Shown: positions 7,529 to 15,885 of the stretch, one piece after another | How the letters are laid out: every line of letters begins with the position of its first letter | Numbering within the stretch: position 1 is the first letter of the stretch | Source: an uncultured Prevotella sp. | GTDB lineage: Bacteria; Bacteroidota; Bacteroidia; Bacteroidales; Bacteroidaceae | Direction: 5' to 3' | Assembly (NCBI GenBank): GCA_900320905.1 | Contig: ONTZ01000020.1 | Span: 1-50,912 of the forward strand | Length of the DNA stretch: 50,912 nt | Position numbers and translations under genes: made by a program | The notes under the pieces: model-generated | What the model saw: only the letters and a program-made list of their open reading frames with translations | What the model was told of the DNA's origin: nothing | The model's database searches: none

Positions 7529-7603
7529 TGGTAGTCCGTAGGAGAGTCGAACTCCTCTTTAGAGAATGAAAATCTCTCGTCCTAACCGATAGACGAACGG
7601 ACC
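7529..7603 (-). tRNA. tRNA-Glu (anticodon UUC)
   Basis: This is a 75-nt cloverleaf with encoded CCA. The acceptor GGTCCGT pairs with ACGGACT, with a G-U pair at 1-72. The anticodon stem is AGAGA/TCTCT with loop TTTTCAT, giving anticodon TTC. The T-arm is AGGAG-TTCGACT-CTCCT. Confidence 0.95.
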
Positions 7604-7621
7604 GAAGCCATAAAAGCGGGT

Positions 7622-7630
7622 GCAAAGGTA
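7622..7630 (-). promoter_or_regulatory. -7 element of the tRNA-Glu/rpsT unit
   Basis: TACCTTTGC on the minus strand lies 19 nt before the tRNA 5' end. It is divergent from the recO promoter. Confidence 0.65.
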
Positions 7631-7725
7631 CTGCTATTTTTCCATTCCGCCAAATTTTCTTAAGAAAAAATGTCTTATTGCTTGAAAAAATGTGCATTAT
7701 GCATGATTTATTATGCATTATTTTG

Positions 7726-7734
7726 TATCTTTGC
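7726..7734 (+). promoter_or_regulatory. recO promoter -7 element
   Basis: TATCTTTGC ends only 6 nt before the recO ATG at 7741, so transcription should start at or within a base or two of the start codon. Upstream lie overlapping GCATTATGCAT / TTATGCATTA palindromic stretches (about 7693-7720). Confidence 0.65.
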
Positions 7735-7740
7735 ACCCGT

Positions 7741-8466
7741 ATGCTGACCAAGACACAGGCTATTGTGCTGCATTCAATCAAGTATGGCGAGACACGACTT
7801 ATCGTCGATATGTTCACCAGAGCCTACGGTAGACTCTCGTTTATCGTCAGCCTGCCCAAATCCCCTAGGTCAAAGGTCAAGAAGCAGCATTTCCAACCAT
7901 TGACGATGCTTGAGATTGAGGCGGATGTGCGCCCTAAGGTGCAGTTGCAGAAGGTTCGGGATGTGCGGTTGTCAGGGCCTTTCTCCAGTATCCCTTTTAA
8001 TCCGTATAAACTCTCTATCTCTTTATTTGTAGCAGAGTTTCTTTATCATGCCTTGCGTGGGGAACAGCAGAATGTACCACTTTTCGACTATGTAGCCTCA
8101 AGCATCCTGTGGCTTGATGCCCAGCAAACTAACTTTGCCAATTTCCATTTGGTCTTTCTTATGAGAATGAGCCGGTTCTTGGGCTTCTATCCAAATCTCG
8201 ACAACTATGCGCCTGGTGACTATTTTGACCTTCGCGAGAGTGTATTCCTTCCCAGCCCGCCTGTCCATCGCGAGTTCTTGATGCCACAGGAGGCGGAAAA
8301 GGTACAGTTGATGATGCGCATGGATTTTCCTACGATGCACCTGTTCCAGATGTCACATGCAGCGCGCAATCGTCTTCTGGAGGTGGCACTCGTCTATTAT
8401 CGCCTACATCTGCCCGATTTCCCGGAACTGAAGTCCGTTGGTGTTCTTCAGGAACTATTTTTGTGA
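7741..8466 (+). CDS. recO: DNA repair protein RecO
   Basis: This is the recombination mediator that works with RecR to load RecA at SSB-coated gaps. It has 241 residues from ATG 7741. MLTKTQAIVLHSIKYGETRL and IVDMFTRAYGRLSFIV form the N-terminal OB-fold. The C-terminal helical part (FHLVFLMRMSRFLGFYPNL) is the family zinc/helical domain, but the Cys ligands are absent, as in many Bacteroidetes RecO. An upstream in-frame ATG at 7678 is rejected because it precedes the promoter. The 3' end overlaps the convergent MG2-protein gene by 12 bp. Confidence 0.93.
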   Translation: MLTKTQAIVLHSIKYGETRLIVDMFTRAYGRLSFIVSLPKSPRSKVKKQHFQPLTMLEIEADVRPKVQLQKVRDVRLSGPFSSIPFNPYKLSISLFVAEFLYHALRGEQQNVPLFDYVASSILWLDAQQTNFANFHLVFLMRMSRFLGFYPNLDNYAPGDYFDLRESVFLPSPPVHREFLMPQEAEKVQLMMRMDFPTMHLFQMSHAARNRLLEVALVYYRLHLPDFPELKSVGVLQELFL

Positions 8467-11289
8467 TGGAGTGGTGATGCCTGCGGTGGATACCTTGAGG
8501 CGTGTCTGCTTGCCGTTGTTGTAGAAGGTGGCTGTGAAGCGACCTTCGGCATCAGGACGGGCATTGGGATTCCAGTATAGTGTGCGGCGGTGATCTTGCA
8601 GGTCGGAAGGCAAGGGACGCTGACTGTAGTCAGGGTGATAGAAGTCATCGGGCTCGTACATGCCGTCGAGAATATAACGGCGATCGCGGTAGGTATAGCG
8701 TTTCCCGTCATCGGGCAGTAGCATGTAGTCGAGGGTGACATCTGCCACTGTGCTCTGCATCTCCACATGCTTGTCCTCGTTGCGCAGTTCGAAGTCGGTA
8801 TAGAGCCTGATCTGGTTCTGGCGGTTTAGTTTGATTTCGTTGAAGACAAGTTGTTCGCTTTTGAACTGTTCTGTGACAGTGGGTCCTGGATCGTAGTTGC
8901 GGTAGAAGACGTAGGGCCTATAAACCTGGTCGTTGAGCCGCGCCATAACCTGCATACGGCGGTCGCTGTTGTAATTGCCTAAGAGGGCCATACTCACCTG
9001 GATAGGAAACATTTTGGCATTGTACATGCCGTAAGAGAGTCCACGATCCGTGACGAGATTGTAGAGGTCGTAGGTATCGAAGACATAGGCGGGCTTCGAG
9101 TAGTCGATGCTGCGCCTGCCACGATGCTTGTGGCCTTTCACCTGAATGTCCTTGAGGGTCTGGTCCATCTTCGAGAGTCGGGCGGTGTCTGCTATGGTAT
9201 AGTCGTCGAAGGCAGTGCCATCAGCAATCTCTGGCAGGTGACACTGGTAATAGTCATATTTGTCGGCGAAGACGGGATAGAAGATATCGCGCTTCACGTA
9301 AAAGTCTGGGAAGGCCGTCTCGTCGAGCATACGGTTCTGACGCTTCTGCTTCTTCTTGTCACTGAGGTCGGCCTTTCTGGCCTTGAGGAAGAGAATGGCA
9401 TTGCCGTAGTAGGGCGGGATGGAGAATGAGAAGCGACCCATCGAGTCGGTGGACAATTCGATGGTTGCGATGTCGTCCTCAAAGACGAGTTCACTTTCCA
9501 CAACCACCATCTTGTGCAGGTTCTTGCGGTCGATACCGAAATAGGGGTCGATGGCACTCGTGGGGTTTTCGGTATCCTCCACATAGATGGCTGTGCCCAC
9601 CTGTTCCACCTGTAGGGTACCGTTCTGTGTCTGGGCCACAAGACCGTCGGGTGTGGTGGCCTGATAGCGGTCCATGCCCTGCACTTTCTCTTCACCTTGC
9701 TCCTGTTCGATGGTGGAGGTATTCGCTTCCTCAGCACTTGGGACGTAGCCGAAGATACCTTGAGGCCAATAAGGCAGTTCTTCGGGCAGGATATCGAGGG
9801 AGTTAGGCACGGGATAGACGGCTCCTTCGATAGTCATTGTCTTTTCGGGTTGATAGCGCAGGGGGGTGTTGCTGGTGATCTCGTTGTAATCGTAGCGCCG
9901 CCATCCCTGTACCATCATCAGCAGGTCGAGGGCGCGCCTATGTGTCTGGTCATCGGATTCAAAGTAATAGTCCGGGTAAGCGATGAAACCCTTCAGTTCG
10001 CTGGAGAGCAGAAGGTCAGTGACGATGTTGCCCGTGTCGTAGGTCGGGTCCTCGTGGGCACCGTCACGCACGGAGATGGATATAGGTCCAGTGCCTGGGG
10101 GTGCCTGGAACTGCAAGTTGACCGCCTCGAAGGGCTGGTACTCACTCTGCATACCGCTGACGGTGATGGGATTCAGGTCGTAGTCGTGGTGGTTGACGAA
10201 AAACAAACGGTCTGCCAACAGATGTCCTTCTTCATCGAATACCAGTAGGTCGTTGACACCTGTGGGCAGTATCGACTGGTCGATGGTGACGCGTCCATTG
10301 CCCTTGATAGTCTGGAACGACTTGAGCACCCCCCTACAGAGTACCGCCACCCCGTAGTCGCGGTCGGCGGGGAGTCCCTGTAGTGTGATATCTGCAGTAG
10401 TGGATTGGGGTGAGGTCTCTACATGCAGGGCGCAGCCTGTGCGCTCTGGCTTTGGCAGGTCGAAGTAGTAGGTCTTACCATGATATGTAAACGAGGCTTC
10501 TGCGTCCTTGCCCTCAGGCACGGTCAGGAAGAACAGACCTTTGCCCTGATGCTCTGTGCGGATGGTCTGGCTGTTGTCGCCTATTGTCACCTGTCCGCTG
10601 ATGTCGATATGCTCACCCTCCTCGTTGACCACCTCAAAGGCGACGGCGCAACGGGTGCCTGCCAACAGATGACCCCCCTCGGGATAGAAGCGCACCTCCA
10701 GTTTCGCTTTCAGTTCCTTCTCAATCCTGGTCTTGGGTCTGTTGACGATGTATTTCTGACTGTAGTCACCTGTGGAGTCAGGACGCTCATAGACGGGAAA
10801 CACGCGACTATACACCGTTCCAAATTGCCGGAAGAAGTCGCGTGCCATGTCCTTGTTATAAAAATACTCGCGGTCCTTGCGCCCGTAAGGATGTTCCGTC
10901 ACACAGAAATTGAGCATCCACCGCGTGTAGGCACGTATCTCGTAGTAGCCCGAATAGAGTGAGTCCATCAACACGAAGTTGCCGTCGCTATAACCGTCGG
11001 GTGACACGATGATGTTCTCGCGCTTCACCACCAGTCCGTCAGGTGAGAGCAGTTCCACATAGAGGATGCGACTCATGTCGCTATATATCAGACTGTCGGC
11101 CCGTACTACATACGACTTGTACCAGATGGTGTCGCCTTTGTAGTAACAAGTGTTGTCAAGGTGCAGGTAGACTTTTTCCTGTACTGGTGCCTGCTCTAGC
11201 ATCTGGCGTATGTTGTCCAACCGTGTTTGTGCCCCCGCCGGATCCACCAGCGTGACAAGCATCATCAAAGTCATTATGATTTTTTTCAT
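8455..11289 (-). CDS. Large exported MG2/macroglobulin-like protein of the Bacteroidetes envelope
   Basis: The protein has 944 residues with a signal peptide (KKIIMTLMMLVTLVDPAGAQ). Just after it, EKVYLHLDNTCYYKGDTIWY followed by KSYVV is the MG2-like module seen in Bacteroidetes proteins often annotated as TonB-receptor plug or alpha-2-macroglobulin-like. A further beta-rich region (PEGGHLLAGTRCAVAFEVVN) is followed by a C-terminal TLYWNPNARPDAEGRFTATF motif typical of the family. A cluster DKKKQKRQNR lies in the middle. The substrate is unknown. It is 18 nt downstream of the small exported protein at 11308-11901, with no promoter between them, so they form an operon. The gene at 47158-48408 carries a shorter related MG2-like segment. 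Confidence 0.7.
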   Translation of the reverse strand: MKKIIMTLMMLVTLVDPAGAQTRLDNIRQMLEQAPVQEKVYLHLDNTCYYKGDTIWYKSYVVRADSLIYSDMSRILYVELLSPDGLVVKRENIIVSPDGYSDGNFVLMDSLYSGYYEIRAYTRWMLNFCVTEHPYGRKDREYFYNKDMARDFFRQFGTVYSRVFPVYERPDSTGDYSQKYIVNRPKTRIEKELKAKLEVRFYPEGGHLLAGTRCAVAFEVVNEEGEHIDISGQVTIGDNSQTIRTEHQGKGLFFLTVPEGKDAEASFTYHGKTYYFDLPKPERTGCALHVETSPQSTTADITLQGLPADRDYGVAVLCRGVLKSFQTIKGNGRVTIDQSILPTGVNDLLVFDEEGHLLADRLFFVNHHDYDLNPITVSGMQSEYQPFEAVNLQFQAPPGTGPISISVRDGAHEDPTYDTGNIVTDLLLSSELKGFIAYPDYYFESDDQTHRRALDLLMMVQGWRRYDYNEITSNTPLRYQPEKTMTIEGAVYPVPNSLDILPEELPYWPQGIFGYVPSAEEANTSTIEQEQGEEKVQGMDRYQATTPDGLVAQTQNGTLQVEQVGTAIYVEDTENPTSAIDPYFGIDRKNLHKMVVVESELVFEDDIATIELSTDSMGRFSFSIPPYYGNAILFLKARKADLSDKKKQKRQNRMLDETAFPDFYVKRDIFYPVFADKYDYYQCHLPEIADGTAFDDYTIADTARLSKMDQTLKDIQVKGHKHRGRRSIDYSKPAYVFDTYDLYNLVTDRGLSYGMYNAKMFPIQVSMALLGNYNSDRRMQVMARLNDQVYRPYVFYRNYDPGPTVTEQFKSEQLVFNEIKLNRQNQIRLYTDFELRNEDKHVEMQSTVADVTLDYMLLPDDGKRYTYRDRRYILDGMYEPDDFYHPDYSQRPLPSDLQDHRRTLYWNPNARPDAEGRFTATFYNNGKQTRLKVSTAGITTPSQK

Positions 11290-11307
11290 ATTCGTTTTGC
11301 TTATGCC

Positions 11308-11901
11308 TTACTTGATTTTTATGCCGAGGACATAGAAATGCGGAATGGACTTCACAATGTCCGATGAAAGATCGGGCTTGATGACGCTCTCGCCGCAGAA
11401 GCGGCTAACACCTGTCTCTGGTTCATACCAATAGGAGCCATACAAAATGAGTGGGACGAATTCCCCTTTCTCGAAAGGCGGGACAAGTTCAAAAGGACGC
11501 GACTCGTAACTATACCTGCTTTTGGTTGGCTCCTCGGGTGCATAAATCGCCCTTAGGCTAAGCCGTCCGTTGAAACCTCTCCCCTCGGAGAAATTGAAAG
11601 TGTAAATGGCTGTCGAGTCATTTCCTGACGGCGCAAAGCCGATGACCAGTTTCTCACTGAAGTTCATGGAAAAACTGAAACCGAGCACATCCTTCGGCTC
11701 TTCGCCCTTCACATATTCCATAACTACTGGTTCAGCCTGAGCACCGTTAAAGTCCTTTGTGTCGAAACTGTAAGCCATATAACCCTGCGCTTTGAGGAGC
11801 GGCAGATAATCGTTAAGCGAAGGCTCAACCGACTTTAACTCCTGTGCCTGTCCGGTAAGGAAGGCACAGGAGAGGAGGATGGTAATGATATGCCTGATCA
11901 T
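11308..11901 (-). CDS. Exported protein of unknown function
   Basis: The protein has 197 residues with signal peptide MIRHIITILLSCAFLTGQAQ. The ATG at 11901 is chosen because an upstream in-frame ATG (11931) falls inside the -7 promoter box. The mature part is beta-rich without Cys pairs or repeats (SFDTKDFNGAQAEPVVMEY, then FELVPPFEKGEFVPLILYGS). I do not recognise it; it may belong to one of the Bacteroidales DUFs for small periplasmic proteins. It is first in an operon with the MG2 protein. Confidence 0.6.
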   Translation of the reverse strand: MIRHIITILLSCAFLTGQAQELKSVEPSLNDYLPLLKAQGYMAYSFDTKDFNGAQAEPVVMEYVKGEEPKDVLGFSFSMNFSEKLVIGFAPSGNDSTAIYTFNFSEGRGFNGRLSLRAIYAPEEPTKSRYSYESRPFELVPPFEKGEFVPLILYGSYWYEPETGVSRFCGESVIKPDLSSDIVKSIPHFYVLGIKIK

Positions 11902-11927
11902 TCGTTTGTCCTTTTTCGTTTTCGCCT

Positions 11928-11936
11928 GCAAAGTTA
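11928..11936 (-). promoter_or_regulatory. -7 element of the small exported protein/MG2 operon
   Basis: TAACTTTGC on the minus strand lies 27 nt before the ATG at 11901. Confidence 0.65.
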
Positions 11937-11972
11937 CGAACTTTTCCCGAAAAACAACATACCCTACAGACT

Positions 11973-13940
11973 TTATTTCTCCTTGGTCGTGATAAGCAAT
12001 CTGTCCTTAGGGTGCTCGCTGTCCTTAGCGACATACTCTATGCTCTTGATGGGGTTTAGGGGAGATTTCTTCTCCTTCATATCCTTTACGGAAACGGGTA
12101 CCCCATCGATTTCATAATCGAAATGCTCAGGATCATTGATCATGATATTCCCAATGGCTCTTAACAATTGATTATCAGTAGGAAGTTCAAACAGATATCT
12201 TTTCACTTCCTTACCGTTGACGATGAGTCTGCCGTTCTCGTCGATTCCTGTCATTCCCTCAGCGGACTCTGCTGGCGTGTCGGTACCCTTGACATTAGTT
12301 GCTTCTTTGTTACCCAGACGGAAAGAGACAGGTACTGAATATTTCACACGGACTGCTTGACCATTTTGTTTGCCAGGCGTCCATTTCGGCATGTTGCTAA
12401 CCACACGGAGGGCTTCCTCATCAAGAGAAGAATACGTCGGCTTCGCCACTTTGGCGTTGCTGATACTACCATCTTTCTCAATAATGAAACTGACGATGAC
12501 ACGTCCTTGAGTACCTGACTCTTTTGCATCCTTCGGATAACGCACGTTGGTGCTTAGATATTGCATTAGTCCCGCCATACCATCAGGGAAATGCGGCATC
12601 TCGTCCACCTTGTCAAAGACATCTGGTTGGCTGAGTGGTTCATTGTCTATTTCTTCTTGATGCTTCACTGTGGTTATTATCAGTGCACCATACTTGGCCT
12701 TTTCGCCGTATGACCTAATGGCAGCCCTTTCTCTCATCGTAGCCACCTTGGCGACAGCATCTCTGGGGATAGCCCGCACCTGTTCTATTGTGGCAATCTT
12801 GCCATCAACGATGAGCAACGGTTCTTCTCCTTTCTTCTTGGTATTGAGGATAATGACAGCCACATTCAGCTCTGTCTCTTGCAATTCGGCAGTGTAACTT
12901 GGCAATTGTTCAGCCGTTGCAGCCTTGTCTTGCTCAACCACCTGAATGGTCTGGTTGCCGCCAGTCTTGATGGTGGCATCTTTCTTGCCTTTCTTCACGG
13001 GCACCTGTTTCTGGGGCTCGTCATTCTTATAGACCACGTCAGTGATGGTTTCGGCATTAAGTGCGAGGGTGACGCCAACGATGGGAAGCAGGGCCAACAA
13101 CTTCAGGGAGTTGCGGCGTGGGGATTTATTAACTAACATCATATTAATTCTCTTTTTGATGGTGCTGTTGTTGATGCCGTTGGCGAGGATACAGGCCTTT
13201 GTACCCGTCGCCTTCCGCATCAGTAATTGGATGTATTGGCTCACGTCTGAACCTGACGAGAGGACGGATGCATCGGCTTCATACTCATGGATGGTTCGCA
13301 GGTCGCGACGCAGGAGCCATACCACAGGGTTGAACCATTGCAGGGCCGTAAGCACTTCGACGAAGACGATATCCCAACTGTGATGCAGTAGGATGTGTCC
13401 CCGTTCGTGGGCAAGTATCGAAGGGTTGCGCTCCTCGTAGTCAATCCGGCTTAACACGATGGTGCGCATCCATGAGAAAGGTGCGACGGGCAGGTCGACA
13501 ACTGCCAGTGTCACGCCATCCTCCAACGAATGTTGCTCACTATCCTTAATCATTCGGCGCAATTGCCGATAACTTTTCGCGATATATAGTGATCGGCAGA
13601 CAACGCCGATCATAAAGATGGCAAAGATGACGGATGAAGAATCAAGGGGACTGGTCGCGTGATTGTGGTCTTTGACCCAGTCATGGACCTGCCCCTCTGA
13701 TTCTCCCAATTCTGTGATCACCAGTTCGGCAGTATCTACCACCGGTATCTGCTCAACCTCTACCGTTTTATGCAGCGTGATGACGCACAGAGGCAAGACC
13801 AGCGAGAGCAGAATGGACGACAGCAATACGATACGGTTCAACCGATGCATCGTCTCACGTTCCATCAACAGCCGATAGCAGAAATAAAACACGGCTATCA
13901 ATACGGCAACCTTCAAATCGTATATCAGAAATTCAGCCAT
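11973..13940 (-). CDS. M56 (BlaR1-type) membrane metallopeptidase with TonB C-terminal domain
   Basis: The protein has 655 residues. The N-terminal membrane helices (about 8-24, 37-55, 103-120) surround the cytoplasmic gluzincin site ILAHERGHILLHH (H178-E179-x2-H182), followed by the helix HEYEADASV that supplies the third ligand. A further membrane segment lies near 275-290. The periplasmic part contains a TonB-plug-like stretch (LIVDGKIATIEQVRAIPRDA) and then a TonB_C domain (VIVSFIIEKDGSISNAKVAK, then VRVKYSVPVSFRL). About 100 residues of unclassified tail follow. By family analogy, ligand sensing outside activates proteolysis of the BlaI-type repressor encoded directly upstream (1-nt overlap). 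The inducer need not be a beta-lactam, since no beta-lactamase is nearby. Confidence 0.85.
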   Translation of the reverse strand: MAEFLIYDLKVAVLIAVFYFCYRLLMERETMHRLNRIVLLSSILLSLVLPLCVITLHKTVEVEQIPVVDTAELVITELGESEGQVHDWVKDHNHATSPLDSSSVIFAIFMIGVVCRSLYIAKSYRQLRRMIKDSEQHSLEDGVTLAVVDLPVAPFSWMRTIVLSRIDYEERNPSILAHERGHILLHHSWDIVFVEVLTALQWFNPVVWLLRRDLRTIHEYEADASVLSSGSDVSQYIQLLMRKATGTKACILANGINNSTIKKRINMMLVNKSPRRNSLKLLALLPIVGVTLALNAETITDVVYKNDEPQKQVPVKKGKKDATIKTGGNQTIQVVEQDKAATAEQLPSYTAELQETELNVAVIILNTKKKGEEPLLIVDGKIATIEQVRAIPRDAVAKVATMRERAAIRSYGEKAKYGALIITTVKHQEEIDNEPLSQPDVFDKVDEMPHFPDGMAGLMQYLSTNVRYPKDAKESGTQGRVIVSFIIEKDGSISNAKVAKPTYSSLDEEALRVVSNMPKWTPGKQNGQAVRVKYSVPVSFRLGNKEATNVKGTDTPAESAEGMTGIDENGRLIVNGKEVKRYLFELPTDNQLLRAIGNIMINDPEHFDYEIDGVPVSVKDMKEKKSPLNPIKSIEYVAKDSEHPKDRLLITTKEK

Positions 13941-14326
13941 TACTTACGGTGTTTTAGGATTTCCATAATCTCACTGACCTCTTCATCGCTTAACTGCTCG
14001 TCTTTGGCAAAGAAAGAAACGAGTGATGCAAACGAACCGCCAAAAAATGTATTCTGCACCTCTTTCATATAGGCGCGCGTATATTCCTCTTTGCTGATGG
14101 TTGTACTGAAGAGCTGGGCTTTTCCATGTTTCTCCGAACTGACAAATCCCTTATCCTTTAAAATCTTGAGGAACGTCAACAGGGTTGTCAGGGCCGGCTT
14201 AGGCTCTGGGTACTTCTCCATAATCTCAGATGAATAGCCCTGGCTCTCCGGCAATGACCAGAGAATGCTCATCACTTGTGTTTCTGCCTTAGTCAGTTGA
14301 CCTTTGGCTTGTCTTTTCTCTTCCAT
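13940..14326 (-). CDS. BlaI/MecI/CopY-family repressor
   Basis: This 128-residue winged-helix protein begins with a basic N-terminus, then LTKAETQVMSILWSLPESQG, the family's first helices, and TTLLTFLKILKDKGFVSSEK, the recognition helix and wing. The C-terminal dimerisation helices include FFGGSFASLVSFFA, around the region where BlaR1-type proteases cut in relatives. It overlaps the M56 peptidase gene by one base (TAATG type). Three copies of a TCTAAA-N2-TTTAGA palindrome surround its promoter, so autorepression is likely. Confidence 0.9.
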   Translation of the reverse strand: MEEKRQAKGQLTKAETQVMSILWSLPESQGYSSEIMEKYPEPKPALTTLLTFLKILKDKGFVSSEKHGKAQLFSTTISKEEYTRAYMKEVQNTFFGGSFASLVSFFAKDEQLSDEEVSEIMEILKHRK

Positions 14327-14328
14327 AT

Positions 14329-14406
14329 TCTAAACTTTTAGAGTTTCTGGTGGCAAATATACTCTAAACTTTTAGAATTTCCAAATATTTTCTCTAATTC
14401 TTTAGA
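14329..14406. promoter_or_regulatory. three BlaI-type operator palindromes around the promoter
   Basis: TCTAAACTTTTAGA occurs perfectly at 14329-14342 and 14363-14376, and as TCTAATTCTTTAGA at 14393-14406. Centre spacings are 34 and 30 bp. The -7 box (TATATTTGC, minus strand, 14353-14361) lies between the first two, and the first ends 3 nt before the repressor ATG. This is a classic layout for an autoregulated dimeric repressor, though the sequence differs from the TACA/TGTA bla operator. Confidence 0.65.
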
Positions 14407-14438
14407 ATATTAACAAGAATTAAGGGAAACATAAAGAC

Positions 14439-14492
14439 TGGGGCAGACTTCTGATGGAATGGTTCGTATTCACATCAAAGGCCTGCCCCAGC
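14439..14492 (-). terminator. terminator at the end of the dcw operon
   Basis: CTGGGGCAGAC (14439-14449) pairs with GCCTGCCCCAG (14482-14492), giving a stem of about 9-11 bp with a long loop. On the minus strand it is followed by TCTTTATGTTT. It lies 22 nt after the ftsZ stop. Confidence 0.6.
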
Positions 14493-14513
14493 AATTGTTG
14501 TCTCCGTAATTGA

Positions 14514-15842
14514 TTACATAAACTTGATGGTTCCCTGTACAGGCTCCGTTGGAGCCTGAGTAGTCTCTGCAGGTTCGTCGCCAGTAGCCTGTGAGTTGAT
14601 ACTGTCAAGTACCTCACGGGTGCGCTTATAGGTAGGTGTGGACTCAACGGCGGAGATGACATCATCATTGTCGAGATCTTCTAAACGGAAGAGATAGATG
14701 TTCGGACGACGTTTGTAGCGCTTGGCGGTGCTGTCGCCACCATAGTAACGGTTGCGGCGGTCCTGCCGCTCTACGGCTTTAGCTTGTTCCTCGGCAATGC
14801 GGTTGATGTCGTCTTGGGTATGTTTCTTCATGTGGGCATCCATACCGTCGACACTCTCGATGCCGAATCCTGTGGCCAGAATAGTGACCTTCACCTTCTT
14901 GCCGAGTTCCGGATCGGTAGCCAGACCCCATTTGATCTCGAAGTCGTTGCCGAACTTCGCCATGAAGTCATTTACATCATTCATTTCCTCCATCATCAGT
15001 GACTGCTGGCCGTCCTTTGCACCGGCGAAGGAGATGCTGAGCAGGATCTTCTTGGAGTTGAAGATGTCGTTGTCGTTGAGTAACGGTGAGTTGAGCGCGT
15101 CCTCAATGGCTTTTTTCACACGCCCCTCGCCTTCGCCGTAGCCAGTCGACATGATAGCCACGCCACCGTCTTTCAGGACGGTCTTCACGTCGTTGAAGTC
15201 GAGGTTAATGAGACCGTGGACGGTGATTATTTCTGCGATAGACTTGGCAGCGACGCTGAGTGTGTCGTCGGCCTTGCCAAAGGCATCGAGGACGGAGAGT
15301 TCAGGGTAGATTTCACGCAGACGTTCGTTGTTGATGACGAGCAAGGCGTCTACATGTTTCTGCATCTCTTCCACACCGTCGAGTGCCTGATCGATCTTAC
15401 GGTCACCCTCGAAACGGAAAGGGATGGTGACGATACCGACTGTCAGGATGCCTAACTCCTTGGAGACACGAGCAATGACGGGAGCCGCTCCCGTGCCTGT
15501 ACCTCCGCCCATGCCGGCAGTGATGAAAGCCATGCGGGTGCCGTCGCTAAGCATGCCCTTGATATCTTCGAGACTTTCCTCTGCAGCCATACGAGCCTTC
15601 TCTGGCTTATTACCTGCGCCGAGACCTTCCTTGCCTAATTGGAGATGAACGGGCACAGGTGAGTCATTGAGAGCCTGATTGTCCGTGTTGCAGAGCACGA
15701 ACGTGACATCGTGAATGCCTTCACGATACATATGGTTAACGGCATTGCCGCCACCGCCACCGACACCAATCACTTTGATGATGCTATGATCCTTCTCCGG
15801 TGTGCCGAAGTCCAGGATATCGATATTGAGATTTTCTGCCAT
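14514..15842 (-). CDS. ftsZ: Cell division protein FtsZ
   Basis: This is the tubulin-like GTPase that forms the Z-ring. It has 442 residues. The nucleotide site includes IIKVIGVGGGGGNAVNHM, the tubulin signature AGMGGGTGTGAAP and FRFEGDRKIDQAL. The catalytic T7 loop is NLDFNDVKTVL. After about residue 320 comes a variable linker (AVERQDRRNRYYGGD) and a short C-terminal segment (TPTYKRTREVLDSINSQ, ending GTIKFM) that probably binds FtsA. It is last in the leftward dcw operon, 43 nt after ftsA. The ftsA-ftsZ spacer contains a perfect 14-bp direct repeat. Confidence 0.97.
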   Translation of the reverse strand: MAENLNIDILDFGTPEKDHSIIKVIGVGGGGGNAVNHMYREGIHDVTFVLCNTDNQALNDSPVPVHLQLGKEGLGAGNKPEKARMAAEESLEDIKGMLSDGTRMAFITAGMGGGTGTGAAPVIARVSKELGILTVGIVTIPFRFEGDRKIDQALDGVEEMQKHVDALLVINNERLREIYPELSVLDAFGKADDTLSVAAKSIAEIITVHGLINLDFNDVKTVLKDGGVAIMSTGYGEGEGRVKKAIEDALNSPLLNDNDIFNSKKILLSISFAGAKDGQQSLMMEEMNDVNDFMAKFGNDFEIKWGLATDPELGKKVKVTILATGFGIESVDGMDAHMKKHTQDDINRIAEEQAKAVERQDRRNRYYGGDSTAKRYKRRPNIYLFRLEDLDNDDVISAVESTPTYKRTREVLDSINSQATGDEPAETTQAPTEPVQGTIKFM

Positions 15843-15846
15843 AACT

Positions 15847-15876
15847 ACTTAACTTCTTACATACTTAACTTCTTAC
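15847..15876. repeat. 14-bp direct repeat in the ftsA-ftsZ spacer
   Basis: ACTTAACTTCTTAC occurs at 15847-15860 and again at 15863-15876 (period 16). It fills most of the 43-nt spacer directly upstream of the ftsZ start. Confidence 0.7.
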
Positions 15877-15885
15877 CTACATTAA

